Source of the DNA: an uncultured bacterium | GTDB lineage: Bacteria > Actinomycetota > Coriobacteriia > Coriobacteriales > Eggerthellaceae | Assembly (NCBI GenBank): GCA_905215035.1 | Contig: CAJMOJ010000072.1 | Span: 1-9,562 of the forward strand | Direction of reading: 5' to 3' | Length of the DNA stretch: 9,562 nt | Shown here: positions 1 to 7,005 of the stretch, piece by piece | Layout of the letters: each line of letters opens with the position of its first letter | Position numbering within the stretch: position 1 is the first letter of the stretch | Notes under the pieces: generated by a model | What the model saw: the letters and a program-made list of their open reading frames with translations, nothing else | Database searches by the model: none | What the model was told of the DNA's origin: nothing | Position numbers and translations under genes: made by a program

Positions 1-740
1 AGTAATACACAGATAAGGAAAGGTAAGACAACGAGGCCGGAGAGAAATCGAAGTCGTTTATAGATTCCCTGACCAATTGAGAGCACAACGTAAAGAAAAA
101 CACCCATCGCAAGGTTACCCATAAGCGCCGCAATCACAAAGCATGCTGCCTTGAATATGAGCATGCCAAAATCAAGTTTTAAAGCTGCTTTAGTCTCTGT
201 GAGCTGCTCTTCAGGTGTTTGCTGTCGAACCGTGAAAAAGGATTCAAACGGGTTAAATCCTCCCTGAGACGTGTAGGAAAATCCACCAAAAGGATTTTGG
301 TTCGTGTGAGGGTTGTTAGCGTTCGATTGGGTTTTTTGTCCACGAGCGTTCTGGTTGTTGCCAATGTTGTCCCAGCTTGTCCAAACAAACGTTTCAAAAG
401 GGAATCCTGCAAAGGGATTTTGCCCATTAAAGGGATCAGATGAAGTGTTGTTTCCTGGGTTTGACCGTGGACGTGTTTGTGAAAATGGATCATATGAATA
501 AGGCGCACCATAGGGTGTTCCCGTTGTTCGATACTCAGGATCCCATTTTCTGCTCAACAAAACATCACGCGCTTCATTAATAAGCTTAGTTTTTTCTTCA
601 GCGTCCGTGCGTTTTTTAGCATCTTGACCAAATTTATCAGGATGATTTTCGATAATAAGTTTGCGATGGGCCTTTTTGATGTCGTCATCACTTGCACCAT
701 CGGATAATCCAAGAATATGTAGGGCTTCAGATTTTTTCAT
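1..740 (-). CDS. Membrane-anchored J-domain (DnaJ-like) protein, partial at the C-terminal side
   Basis: Reading the minus strand from ATG at 740 gives 246 stop-free codons that run off the left edge, so the gene is partial. Residues 1-65 form a J domain with the HPD motif at 33-35 (context ENHPDKFGQ), the tripeptide that stimulates DnaK ATPase activity. Residues 72-175 are a low-complexity linker rich in Asn, Gly, Phe, Pro and Gln, with five DPF/NPF tripeptides (84, 102, 108, 149, 163), like an extended G/F region. A hydrophobic segment at about 194-222 and a second starting near 232 suggest a membrane-bound C-terminus. No DnaJ zinc-finger cysteines are visible. Inference: a specialised co-chaperone that recruits DnaK to the membrane, not the main DnaJ. 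No Shine-Dalgarno precedes the ATG; an in-frame TGA at 774-776 limits upstream extension, and a TTG lies two codons upstream. The J domain is certain; the client is unknown. Confidence 0.88.
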   Translation of the reverse strand, partial: MKKSEALHILGLSDGASDDDIKKAHRKLIIENHPDKFGQDAKKRTDAEEKTKLINEARDVLLSRKWDPEYRTTGTPYGAPYSYDPFSQTRPRSNPGNNTSSDPFNGQNPFAGFPFETFVWTSWDNIGNNQNARGQKTQSNANNPHTNQNPFGGFSYTSQGGFNPFESFFTVRQQTPEEQLTETKAALKLDFGMLIFKAACFVIAALMGNLAMGVFLYVVLSIGQGIYKRLRFLSGLVVLPFLICVL

Positions 741-746
741 AAGCAA

Positions 747-752
747 ACTATA
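747..752 (-). promoter_or_regulatory. Candidate -10 box for a leaderless J-domain mRNA
   Basis: On the minus strand TATAGT (5 of 6 to TATAAT) ends six bases before the ATG at 740, which would put the transcription start at or next to the A of the start codon. No purine-rich ribosome-binding sequence lies upstream, which fits leaderless translation, common in Actinomycetota. No good -35 is visible, so the call is tentative. Confidence 0.3.
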
Positions 753-896
753 AAGCTTTTTGCTAAAGATAATTCAGGTGATGTGTCAAAATCACACCAA
801 ACACATGGTCGTTTACCAGTGCAGCATAAGTGTGTGCTAAAGTGGTGAATTAGAGAAATCATGAGTAGTTCTGCACTGTCACATATTTTACGTATT

Positions 897-902
897 GAGG
901 GG
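897..902 (+). promoter_or_regulatory. Shine-Dalgarno deciding the UPF0104 start
   Basis: GAGGGG sits 8 bases before ATG at 911. An in-frame GTG at 902 would add three residues (MPC) but overlaps this site, so ATG 911 is the better start. Confidence 0.7.
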
Positions 903-910
903 TGCCTTGT

Positions 911-2302
911 ATGAAAAAGGCACTTCTTATTCTGCTCATTATTGTATTCTTGGGTTTTCTGGTTGCTAATCAGGGAATGATTATTGAGTTTATTGATACG
1001 GTGCAGGGTGGTGCACTTATTCCTCTTATTGTTGCGATTGTCTTGATGCTTGCACGTCATATTGTGCAGGCATTGTCATATCAGGCGGCATTCGAGGCAG
1101 TAAATTTTAAAACGACACTTTGGCATAACATCGTGTTGATTTTCAACCTTGTTTTCATCAATACCTTTTGTCTTTTTTCGGGAGCAACGGGAGTTGCTTT
1201 TATTATCGATGATGCCCATCGTCAAGGAGCTGATATTGGTACAGCAACATCAGGTGCTGTGTTATCACAAATTGGCTATTTTGCAGCAGTATTTGTAATT
1301 TCTTGCATTGGTTTTGTGGCCATGTGGCTATCGGGTATGTTGAATTGGATTTTTGTTACGGGCGGCCTTTTACTTGCGGGAACACTGTTGGTGTTAGCAA
1401 GCTTTTTTATGTTTGGTTACTTTAAACCCGGCTGGCTTGAAAAGATCTTTGGTGTTGTTGATAAGCTTGCTCGTAAGATTTTAAAAGTTTTCAAGCGCGA
1501 TCTTCCTGACGGATGGGGTCATGGCATTGCTCATTCGTTCATTCGTTCAGCTCATATTTTGGCGCAAAATCCTAAGGGCGCTGCTATTACTATTTTGTAT
1601 GCTGCTGCAAGTGCTATTTTGAATATGTTTTGTTTAGTAGCAATTGGTTATGCCTTTGGTTTTCAAGGGCTTGGAGCACTGGTTGCTGCGTTTTCGCTTG
1701 CTGCCATTTCAGTTATTTTGTCTCCCACGCCGCAAGGTGTTGGTGTAGTTGAGGCAGCGATTGCTGCCGTTCTCACCGGCGCAGGTTGTTCACTATCAGT
1801 TGCTACTGCCATTGCATTAGTGTATCGCGGCATTATGTTCTGGATTCCCTTCTGTATCGGAGCGGTGTTGCTGAGTCAGGCGGGGTTTTTCAAGAGCAAA
1901 AAAGACGGAAGCAAACTTGCCAAGTATCGTGATGCAGGGTGGATTGGCGGCACACTCGTCATTGTGTGCGCGCTGGTGAACTTAGTGATGGCGCTTGTGC
2001 CCAAAGTGTTCGCCTCGTACAGTGACCTCACACAATGGGTAAACATAGGCAACATGTTTGCCGGTCCTGCGCTTATTATTGCAAGCGTTATTTTGCTCAT
2101 CTTAGGCGTGGGACTTATTTTTAGATATCGTGCTGCTTGGGCACTTGCTATGACCATGCTTTCTTTAATTGCAGGCTTCGAATTCATCTATTCCAATACG
2201 ATGTTTGTAGCTATTACTATGGCTGTGATTTTGTGTTGGCTGTTCTGGAAGCGCGAGGCATTTGATGAGCATCTGTCGTGGCCTCCGCAAAAGCCGTGGT
2301 GA
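911..2302 (+). CDS. Multi-pass membrane protein, lysylphosphatidylglycerol synthase TM (UPF0104/YbhN-like) family
   Basis: The 463-residue protein is mostly hydrophobic helices. Segments lie near residues 3-22, 34-56, 72-90, 113-140, 145-170, 225-250, 255-290, 297-323, 343-364, 381-404, 408-425 and 430-446, so roughly ten to twelve crossings. The motif SPTPQGVGVVE at 271-281 matches the family signature (P-x-G-G-x-G-V-x-E type) of the flippase-like membrane domain found in MprF and in stand-alone YbhN proteins. A basic stretch at 184-196 (KLARKILKVFKR) is probably a cytoplasmic loop. There is no C-terminal acyltransferase-like catalytic domain: the chain ends about 17 residues after the last helix. 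It therefore cannot be a complete lysyl-PG synthase and is more likely a lipid flippase-like or envelope protein. Substrate unknown. It appears to be transcribed alone; the leu operon downstream has its own promoter. Confidence 0.8.
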   Translation: MKKALLILLIIVFLGFLVANQGMIIEFIDTVQGGALIPLIVAIVLMLARHIVQALSYQAAFEAVNFKTTLWHNIVLIFNLVFINTFCLFSGATGVAFIIDDAHRQGADIGTATSGAVLSQIGYFAAVFVISCIGFVAMWLSGMLNWIFVTGGLLLAGTLLVLASFFMFGYFKPGWLEKIFGVVDKLARKILKVFKRDLPDGWGHGIAHSFIRSAHILAQNPKGAAITILYAAASAILNMFCLVAIGYAFGFQGLGALVAAFSLAAISVILSPTPQGVGVVEAAIAAVLTGAGCSLSVATAIALVYRGIMFWIPFCIGAVLLSQAGFFKSKKDGSKLAKYRDAGWIGGTLVIVCALVNLVMALVPKVFASYSDLTQWVNIGNMFAGPALIIASVILLILGVGLIFRYRAAWALAMTMLSLIAGFEFIYSNTMFVAITMAVILCWLFWKREAFDEHLSWPPQKPW

Positions 2303-2437
2303 GGGACATTTTTTGTGTTGTATAGATGATGAAGCGGCATCAAATGGTCTCATAGTGCAAGATTCATCCTCAGAGCTCATAAACTACATCGCCTAGATAA
2401 TTGATGGTGTATGCGGGCGATATATCATATTTTGCAG

Positions 2438-2446
2438 TGCTATAAT
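2438..2446 (+). promoter_or_regulatory. Extended -10 promoter of leuCDB
   Basis: TGCTATAAT combines a perfect -10 (2441-2446) with the TGn extension, which explains the lack of a recognisable -35. The start would fall near 2453, giving a 5' UTR of about 35 bases that is too short for an attenuator or T-box. The small palindrome GATATATC (2419-2426) covers the -35 position and could be an operator, but it is AT-rich and short. Confidence 0.65.
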
Positions 2447-2476
2447 ATTCAAGTTTCACAAGTACACCTAATCGTA

Positions 2477-2484
2477 AAGGAGAT
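2477..2484 (+). promoter_or_regulatory. Ribosome-binding site of leuC
   Basis: AAGGAGAT lies three bases before ATG 2488 (five counted from its GGAG core). It is the strongest Shine-Dalgarno in the left half of the window and fixes the leuC start. Confidence 0.75.
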
Positions 2485-2487
2485 ACT

Positions 2488-3762
2488 ATGGCGCGTCCCA
2501 TGACCATGGCAGAAAAAATACTTGCTGCTCATGCCGGTCTTGATGAAGTAGTTCCAGGCCAATTAATCGAGTGTAATTTGGATCTTGTGCTATCTAATGA
2601 CGTTACTGCTCCTATTGCAATTAAAGAGTTCAATAAAATTGGTGTCGATACCGTATTTGATCCAACAAAAATTGCACTTGTTCCTGATCACTATGTTCCC
2701 AATAAGGACATTAAGAGTGCTGAACAGGCAAAAATCGTTCGTGATTTTGCGCATGAACAGGGTATTACTCACTACTATGAAGTGGGCTGCATGGGTGTAG
2801 AGCATGCGCTTTTACCTGAGCAGGGTGTTGTTGGTGCAGGTGATCTTATTATTGGTGCCGATAGTCATACCTGTACCTATGGAGCACTTGGCGCGTTTGC
2901 TACAGGTGTTGGTTCTACTGATGCCGGAGTTGGCTATGCGACCGGTAAGGCATGGTTTAAGGTACCTGAATCGATTTTGTTCAATATTGACGGCGAATTA
3001 GCACCAGGTGTTACGGGCAAAGATATTATTTTGCATATCATTGGCTTGATTGGCGTTGATGGTGCTCTTTATCAGGCGATGGAATTTCGTGGTTCTGCAA
3101 TTTCGAATCTTTCCATGGAAGGCCGTTTAGCAATCTCAAACATGGCTATTGAAGCAGGCGGAAAAGCAGGTCTTATTGAGGTTGATGATATTACGCGTGA
3201 ATATATGGACGGTCGTGTTGAGCGCCCCTATACCGAGTATCATTCCGATCCTGATGCTCAGTATGCGCAAGTAATCAATATTGATGCAGCTGATATTGTT
3301 CCTACGGTTGCATTCCCTCATCTTCCTTCTAATACGCGTCCTGCGGCTGAAGCACGTGATATTACCATTGATCAGGCAGTTATTGGTTCTTGCACCAATG
3401 GACGTATTGAGGATATGCGCCAAGCTGCAGATGTTTTGCGTGGTCGTAAAGTTCATCCTGATGTGCGCTGCATTATTATTCCTGCAACTCAATTGGTGTA
3501 TCGCCAGTGCATCGAAGAGGGATTAATGGACGTGTTCTTGGATGCAAATTGCGCAGTTTCAACTCCAACATGTGGTCCGTGCTTAGGTGGCTATATGGGT
3601 ATTTTGGCAGCGGGGGAGCGTGCTATTGCAACTACCAACCGTAATTTTGTTGGGCGTATGGGTGATCCGACATCAGAAGTTTATTTATCGTCACCTGCAG
3701 TTGCTGCTGCAAGTGCGGTATTAGGTCATATTGGTATTCCTGAGGATTTGGATGAGGAGTAA
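2488..3762 (+). CDS. leuC: 3-isopropylmalate dehydratase large subunit
   Basis: LeuC with LeuD isomerises 2-isopropylmalate to 3-isopropylmalate, the second step of leucine synthesis, in the cytoplasm. The 424-residue protein belongs to the aconitase family. Visible landmarks are GADSHTCTYGALGAFATG (123-140), SCTNGR (301-306) and TCGPCLGG (361-368). Cys302, Cys362 and Cys365 are the expected ligands of the [4Fe-4S] cluster, and NRNFVGRMG (384-392) is the conserved substrate-loop stretch. About 420 residues is the short LeuC type found in archaea, clostridia and relatives, shorter than the roughly 466 of enteric LeuC. Homoaconitase or methylmalate isomerase is possible within this subgroup, but leuD and leuB directly downstream favour leucine synthesis. 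First gene of the operon; its last codons hold the ribosome-binding site of leuD. Confidence 0.95.
   Translation: MARPMTMAEKILAAHAGLDEVVPGQLIECNLDLVLSNDVTAPIAIKEFNKIGVDTVFDPTKIALVPDHYVPNKDIKSAEQAKIVRDFAHEQGITHYYEVGCMGVEHALLPEQGVVGAGDLIIGADSHTCTYGALGAFATGVGSTDAGVGYATGKAWFKVPESILFNIDGELAPGVTGKDIILHIIGLIGVDGALYQAMEFRGSAISNLSMEGRLAISNMAIEAGGKAGLIEVDDITREYMDGRVERPYTEYHSDPDAQYAQVINIDAADIVPTVAFPHLPSNTRPAAEARDITIDQAVIGSCTNGRIEDMRQAADVLRGRKVHPDVRCIIIPATQLVYRQCIEEGLMDVFLDANCAVSTPTCGPCLGGYMGILAAGERAIATTNRNFVGRMGDPTSEVYLSSPAVAAASAVLGHIGIPEDLDEE
3754..3759 (+). promoter_or_regulatory. Ribosome-binding site of leuD inside the end of leuC
   Basis: GAGGAG encodes the final Glu-Glu of LeuC and sits 9 bases before the leuD ATG. 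Ribosomes finishing leuC would therefore be placed to start leuD, consistent with equal amounts of the two subunits. Confidence 0.7.
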
Positions 3763-3768
3763 TAAGAT

Positions 3769-4266
3769 ATGTTATTTGAAGGTAATGCACATCGCTATGG
3801 ACGCGATATTGATACTGACGTTATTATTCCTGCACGCTACCTTAACACCTCAGACCCACAAGAATTAGCACAGCACTGTCTTGAGGATTTGGATGCGGAG
3901 TTTGTGGCCAAGGTCGAGCCGGGAGACATTATTGTTGCTGAGGAAAACTTTGGTTGCGGATCTTCTCGTGAGCATGCACCCATCGCTATTAAAGCAGCTG
4001 GTGTTCCGGTAGTTATCGCTAAAAGTTTTGCACGCATTTTTTATCGTAACTCTATTAATACTGGTCTTGCTATTTTAGAATGCCCTGAGGCGGTTGATGC
4101 CATTAAGGCAGGAGATCGTGTTTCTGTTGATACGGATACCGGTATTATTACCGACCTTACAACAGGAGAAAGCTTCACCGCTCAACCATTTCCCCCTTTT
4201 ATTGCTGACATTATTGAGCAAGGCGGTCTTATTAATCGCACGCGTTCAGTATTGGGCAAGAACTAG
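3769..4266 (+). CDS. leuD: 3-isopropylmalate dehydratase small subunit
   Basis: LeuD is the swivelling subunit of isopropylmalate isomerase and pairs with LeuC to complete the active site. The 165-residue protein shows GRDIDTDVIIPARYL (11-25), the glycine/serine motif NFGCGSSREHAP (60-71) that contacts substrate, and FYRNSINTGL (91-100). The length matches the short LeuD that partners 420-residue LeuC, rather than the roughly 200-residue enteric form. It begins six bases after the leuC stop, so the two are cotranscribed and probably translationally coupled. A 64-base gap follows before leuB, with no terminator in it. Confidence 0.95.
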   Translation: MLFEGNAHRYGRDIDTDVIIPARYLNTSDPQELAQHCLEDLDAEFVAKVEPGDIIVAEENFGCGSSREHAPIAIKAAGVPVVIAKSFARIFYRNSINTGLAILECPEAVDAIKAGDRVSVDTDTGIITDLTTGESFTAQPFPPFIADIIEQGGLINRTRSVLGKN

Positions 4267-4330
4267 GGGTGGACATACGTTACGCCTGTGTACGCTATGA
4301 GCAAACTGTATAGCAAGGAGCAAAATAACT

Positions 4331-5443
4331 ATGGCTGATGCTAAAAAAATATGTGTTTTACCTGGTGATGGAATTGGTCCTGAGATTATGGCAGAGGGCC
4401 TTAAAGTTCTAGATGCTATTGCCGCTAAGTATGACACTGCGTTTGAGTATACGACGTGTTTAATAGGTGGCTGCGCGATTGATGAAACAGGAAGCGCTCT
4501 TCCGCAAGAAACATTGGATGTCGCTCGTGCAAGTGATGCGGTTTTGCTCGCTGCGGTTGGTGGACCAAAATGGGATACGACTGATCCATCTAAACCGCGT
4601 CCAGAGCAGGGTCTTTTGGGTATCCGTAAAGAGTTGGGACTTTATGCCAATTTGCGTCCTGTAAAGATTTTTGATGCTCTCGCTGATGCGTCTACGCTCA
4701 AGCCTGAAGTGGTTGACGGGGTCGATTGTGTTATTGTTCGCGAGTTGACAGGTGGTTTGTATTTTGGTGCTCGTGAGCGCTTTTTTGACGTCGATGGTGC
4801 CGGCGTTGCTGGCGCTGCGGGTCAACGAGCTTATGATACGCTCGAGTATTCCGAATATGAGGTAGAACGTATTGTTCGTCATGCTTTTGAATCCGCTATG
4901 AAACGTGGCAAAAAGGTGCATTCTATTGATAAGGCAAATGTATTAGAGACCTCACGCATGTGGCGTGAAATTGCCCATCGTGTAGCTCAAGAATACCCCG
5001 AGGTTGAGCTTATTGATATGCTCGTTGATAATGCAGCTATGCAATTAGTGAATGCACCAACTCAGTTTGATGTTGTTGTGACAGAAAATATGTTTGGTGA
5101 CATTTTGAGTGATGAAGCATCAATGCTTACTGGTTCTTTAGGAATGCTTGCAAGCGCATCATTAGGCGATGGGACTGCGCTTTATGAACCTTCTCATGGT
5201 TCAGCACCTGATATCGCGGGCAAAAACATTGCTAATCCACTGGCGCAAATTCTTTCAGTTGAATTAATGCTTCGTTATAGCTTTGACATGCAAGCAGCGG
5301 GCGATGATATTGCACGCGCTATTGATGCGGTGCTAAACGAGGGTTGGCGTACGGGTGATATTGCTGATGAGACAACACCACAAGATAAGATTGTTTCTAC
5401 GACCCGTATGGGTGATTTGATCGTCGAGAAGATCACGGCGTAA
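4331..5443 (+). CDS. leuB: 3-isopropylmalate dehydrogenase
   Basis: LeuB oxidatively decarboxylates 3-isopropylmalate with NAD+ to 2-oxoisocaproate, the third dedicated step of leucine synthesis. The 370-residue protein has the nucleotide-binding start LPGDGIGPEI (10-19) and substrate arginines in RKELGLYANLRP (Arg99, Arg109) and VIVREL (Arg137). It also has the catalytic pair Tyr144 (GGLYFG) and Lys201 (DKANVL), metal ligands Asp233, Asp257 and Asp261 (NMFGDILSDEAS), and the adenosine-binding stretch beginning GTALYEPSHGSAPD (281-294). The Leu/Gly-rich loop PEQGLLGIRKELGL is typical of IPMDH rather than isocitrate or tartrate dehydrogenase. AGGAG at 4316-4320 lies 10 bases before the ATG. 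Third gene of the operon; no attenuator or terminator is seen before it. Confidence 0.96.
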   Translation: MADAKKICVLPGDGIGPEIMAEGLKVLDAIAAKYDTAFEYTTCLIGGCAIDETGSALPQETLDVARASDAVLLAAVGGPKWDTTDPSKPRPEQGLLGIRKELGLYANLRPVKIFDALADASTLKPEVVDGVDCVIVRELTGGLYFGARERFFDVDGAGVAGAAGQRAYDTLEYSEYEVERIVRHAFESAMKRGKKVHSIDKANVLETSRMWREIAHRVAQEYPEVELIDMLVDNAAMQLVNAPTQFDVVVTENMFGDILSDEASMLTGSLGMLASASLGDGTALYEPSHGSAPDIAGKNIANPLAQILSVELMLRYSFDMQAAGDDIARAIDAVLNEGWRTGDIADETTPQDKIVSTTRMGDLIVEKITA

Positions 5444-5444
5444 T

Positions 5445-5473
5445 TTGAGTCGTAAATATAGGTAAATGATAGT
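5445..5473 (+). promoter_or_regulatory. Candidate promoter of hisS
   Basis: TTGAGT (5445-5450) and GATAGT (5468-5473) are separated by 17 bases, each matching four of six consensus positions. They lie directly after the leuB stop. No terminator separates leuB from hisS, so read-through from the leu operon is also possible. Confidence 0.4.
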
Positions 5474-5523
5474 AGCGTAACAGACAAACGTGACGTGCTA
5501 TCTGGTTAGGAAGTTTAACAGTT

Positions 5524-6906
5524 ATGGCAATACAAGCTCCTGAAGGAACGCGCGACCTTCTTCCTCAAGAAGCATTGTACTGGCAGGCATTTCAGTCTAT
5601 GGCGGCCGATATTTTCGGCCGTTATGGTTATCTGCCTATCGATACGCCTATGTTTGAGCAGACAGATCTATTTGTGCGTGGCATTGGTGAGGCAACCGAT
5701 GTGGTCTCTAAGGAGATGTTTAGCGCAATTAGCGGTGAGAATTTAAAGACGCTTTTAGCCGGTGGTCATATCAAGAATAAATCGCGCTTATCTTTGCGTC
5801 CTGAAGGTACTGCAAGTGTTGTGCGTGCGGTAGTGCAGCATTCTTTAGTATCACCTGGTGGAGCTCCAGCTAAGCTTATGTATGCTGGTCCTATGTTTAG
5901 GGCAGAGCGTCCACAAAAAGGACGTCAACGTCAGTTTAATCAGGTTGGTATCGAGTGTCTGGGATCTGAGGCACCAAGTATTGATGCTGAAGCAATTATT
6001 ATGCTAATGCATTTCTATGAGAAGCTTGGTCTCAACAAGGCAGACTTACGATTGTTGATCAATTCGATGGGGTGTGAGCATTGTCGTCCTGCTTATCGTG
6101 AGTTAGTGCGTGCTTATCTTCTAGAACATGCGGATGAACTGTGTGAAGAGTGTAGGCAACGCGCACAAACTAATCCTCTTCGTGCTTTTGACTGCAAAAA
6201 AGAATCGTGTCGTGTAGTTATGGAAAAGGCTCCTCACATCACTGACCATCTTTGTCCTGAGTGTCAAAATCACTATGCAGCGGTTAAGGAGTTGCTTGAT
6301 CTTGCCGGCATTGCATATCTTGAAGACTATACGCTTGTACGAGGTCTGGATTACTACACGCGTACTGTATTTGAGGTACAAGTCATAGAAGGTATGGGTA
6401 GTCAAAACGCTATTGGTGGCGGTGGCCGCTACGATAAGCTTATGCAAGAAATTGGGGGGCCGGCAACTCCTGGGTTTGGCTTTGCGCTTGGATATGAGCG
6501 CTGCCTGCTTGCTTTGGAGGCACAAGGATTTACTATCCCTGATATTCCTGCAGCTGATTTTTATATTGCTTGTGTTGATGAATCAGTGCGCAAATGTGCT
6601 TTTGAGACATTGCTTGTTTTACGTGCTGCAGGTTTTTCAGGAGATATGGATCATCAAATCCGATCGCTTAAGGCTCAGTTTAAACAAGCGGGTAAACAGG
6701 GAGTTGATTACGTTTTAGTATTTGGTCCTGACGAGCTTGCGCGCAATGCGGTTACGTTGCGCAACATGAGCGCTCACACCGAAGAGACGCTTTCTCTGTC
6801 TGCTCTATGTACACAAGCGCAGATTTGTGCTGAAGCGCAAGCGGGGGATAACAAGATACCTGTAGAGTCATTTTCCACTTTTGTAGGGCGACTCAACAGC
6901 GAATAG
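5524..6906 (+). CDS. hisS: Histidyl-tRNA synthetase
   Basis: This class II synthetase charges tRNA-His with histidine. The 460-residue protein starts with the family's PEGTRDLLP (6-14). Motif 2 is YAGPMFRAERPQKGRQRQF (120-138), with RPEGTA at 92-97. The histidine-specific blocks LVRGLDYYTRTVFEV (271-285) and GGGGRYDKLM (298-307) follow, then motif 3 GFGFALGYERCLLAL (317-331). The C-terminal anticodon-binding domain covers about 345-435. Residues 184-247 hold eight cysteines in a CxxC, CxxC, C-x4-C, CxxC pattern, a likely metal-stabilised insertion that I recall from clostridial HisRS. It is a full synthetase rather than the HisZ regulatory paralog, because the active-site motifs are intact and the anticodon domain is present. 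AGGAAG at 5508-5513 lies 10 bases before the ATG. Confidence 0.96.
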   Translation: MAIQAPEGTRDLLPQEALYWQAFQSMAADIFGRYGYLPIDTPMFEQTDLFVRGIGEATDVVSKEMFSAISGENLKTLLAGGHIKNKSRLSLRPEGTASVVRAVVQHSLVSPGGAPAKLMYAGPMFRAERPQKGRQRQFNQVGIECLGSEAPSIDAEAIIMLMHFYEKLGLNKADLRLLINSMGCEHCRPAYRELVRAYLLEHADELCEECRQRAQTNPLRAFDCKKESCRVVMEKAPHITDHLCPECQNHYAAVKELLDLAGIAYLEDYTLVRGLDYYTRTVFEVQVIEGMGSQNAIGGGGRYDKLMQEIGGPATPGFGFALGYERCLLALEAQGFTIPDIPAADFYIACVDESVRKCAFETLLVLRAAGFSGDMDHQIRSLKAQFKQAGKQGVDYVLVFGPDELARNAVTLRNMSAHTEETLSLSALCTQAQICAEAQAGDNKIPVESFSTFVGRLNSE

Positions 6907-6923
6907 CAAAAGGAAACGTTCTA

Positions 6924-6940
6924 ACGCAAAAAAGTTGCGT
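6924..6940. repeat. 6-bp inverted repeat between hisS and aspS
   Basis: ACGCAA (6924-6929) and TTGCGT (6935-6940) flank a five-base AAAAG loop. No T-run follows, so it does not look like a Rho-independent terminator. The right arm overlaps the possible -35 of aspS, so it may be an operator or a simple RNA hairpin. Confidence 0.35.
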
Positions 6941-6965
6941 GGGGATATCGATAAAAAGCTACAAT
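6935..6965 (+). promoter_or_regulatory. Candidate promoter of aspS
   Basis: TACAAT at 6960-6965 is a five-of-six -10. The best -35-like hexamer is TTGCGT at 6935-6940, but its 19-base spacing is long. Transcription would start near 6972, leaving a leader of about 34 bases. The ribosome-binding site is poor (GAGAG at 6989-6993, 12 bases before ATG 7006). Confidence 0.4.
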
Positions 6966-7005
6966 CTTTTTCAGTCGATTTTTAGAAAGAGAGATTTGAT
7001 AAGCC

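Larger units (their letters stand above)
741..910. promoter_or_regulatory. Divergent intergenic region with inverted repeats
   Basis: This 170-base gap separates the divergently transcribed J-domain and UPF0104 genes and should hold both promoters. It has a perfect 8-bp inverted repeat, CAGTGCAG (817-824) and CTGCACTG (871-878). It also has a 6-bp inverted repeat, ATGTGT (781-786) and ACACAT (801-806), inside a TGTG/CACA-rich patch. The octamer TGCTAAAG occurs twice in direct orientation (761-768 and 835-842). I could not settle on a convincing plus-strand promoter; TATTTT at 884-889 is the only passable -10 and lacks a -35. Confidence 0.35.

Noticed and set aside
179..511. Minus-strand 110-codon frame overlapping the J-domain gene
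   Set aside because: It is a shifted-frame shadow of the real J-domain frame, which has a recognisable HPD motif and reads through without stops.
2281..2316. Possible terminator after the UPF0104 gene (CCTC/GAGG followed by ACATTTTTTG)
   Set aside because: Only four pairs form, with mismatches inside the stem, so it is too weak to call. The TGATG/CATCA hairpin further on has no T-run.
2411..2503. Small open reading frame (about 30 codons) overlapping the leuC start, as a leader peptide
   Set aside because: It spans the -10 box so its start would not be transcribed, it has no ribosome-binding site, and it is not rich in leucine codons.
4267..4330. Separate promoter or attenuator in the leuD-leuB gap
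   Set aside because: No hairpin with a T-run and no paired -35/-10 found; the 64 bases hold only a ribosome-binding site.
6924..6940. ACGCAA/TTGCGT as a terminator of hisS
   Set aside because: The stem is only six pairs and is followed by GGGGAT instead of T residues.
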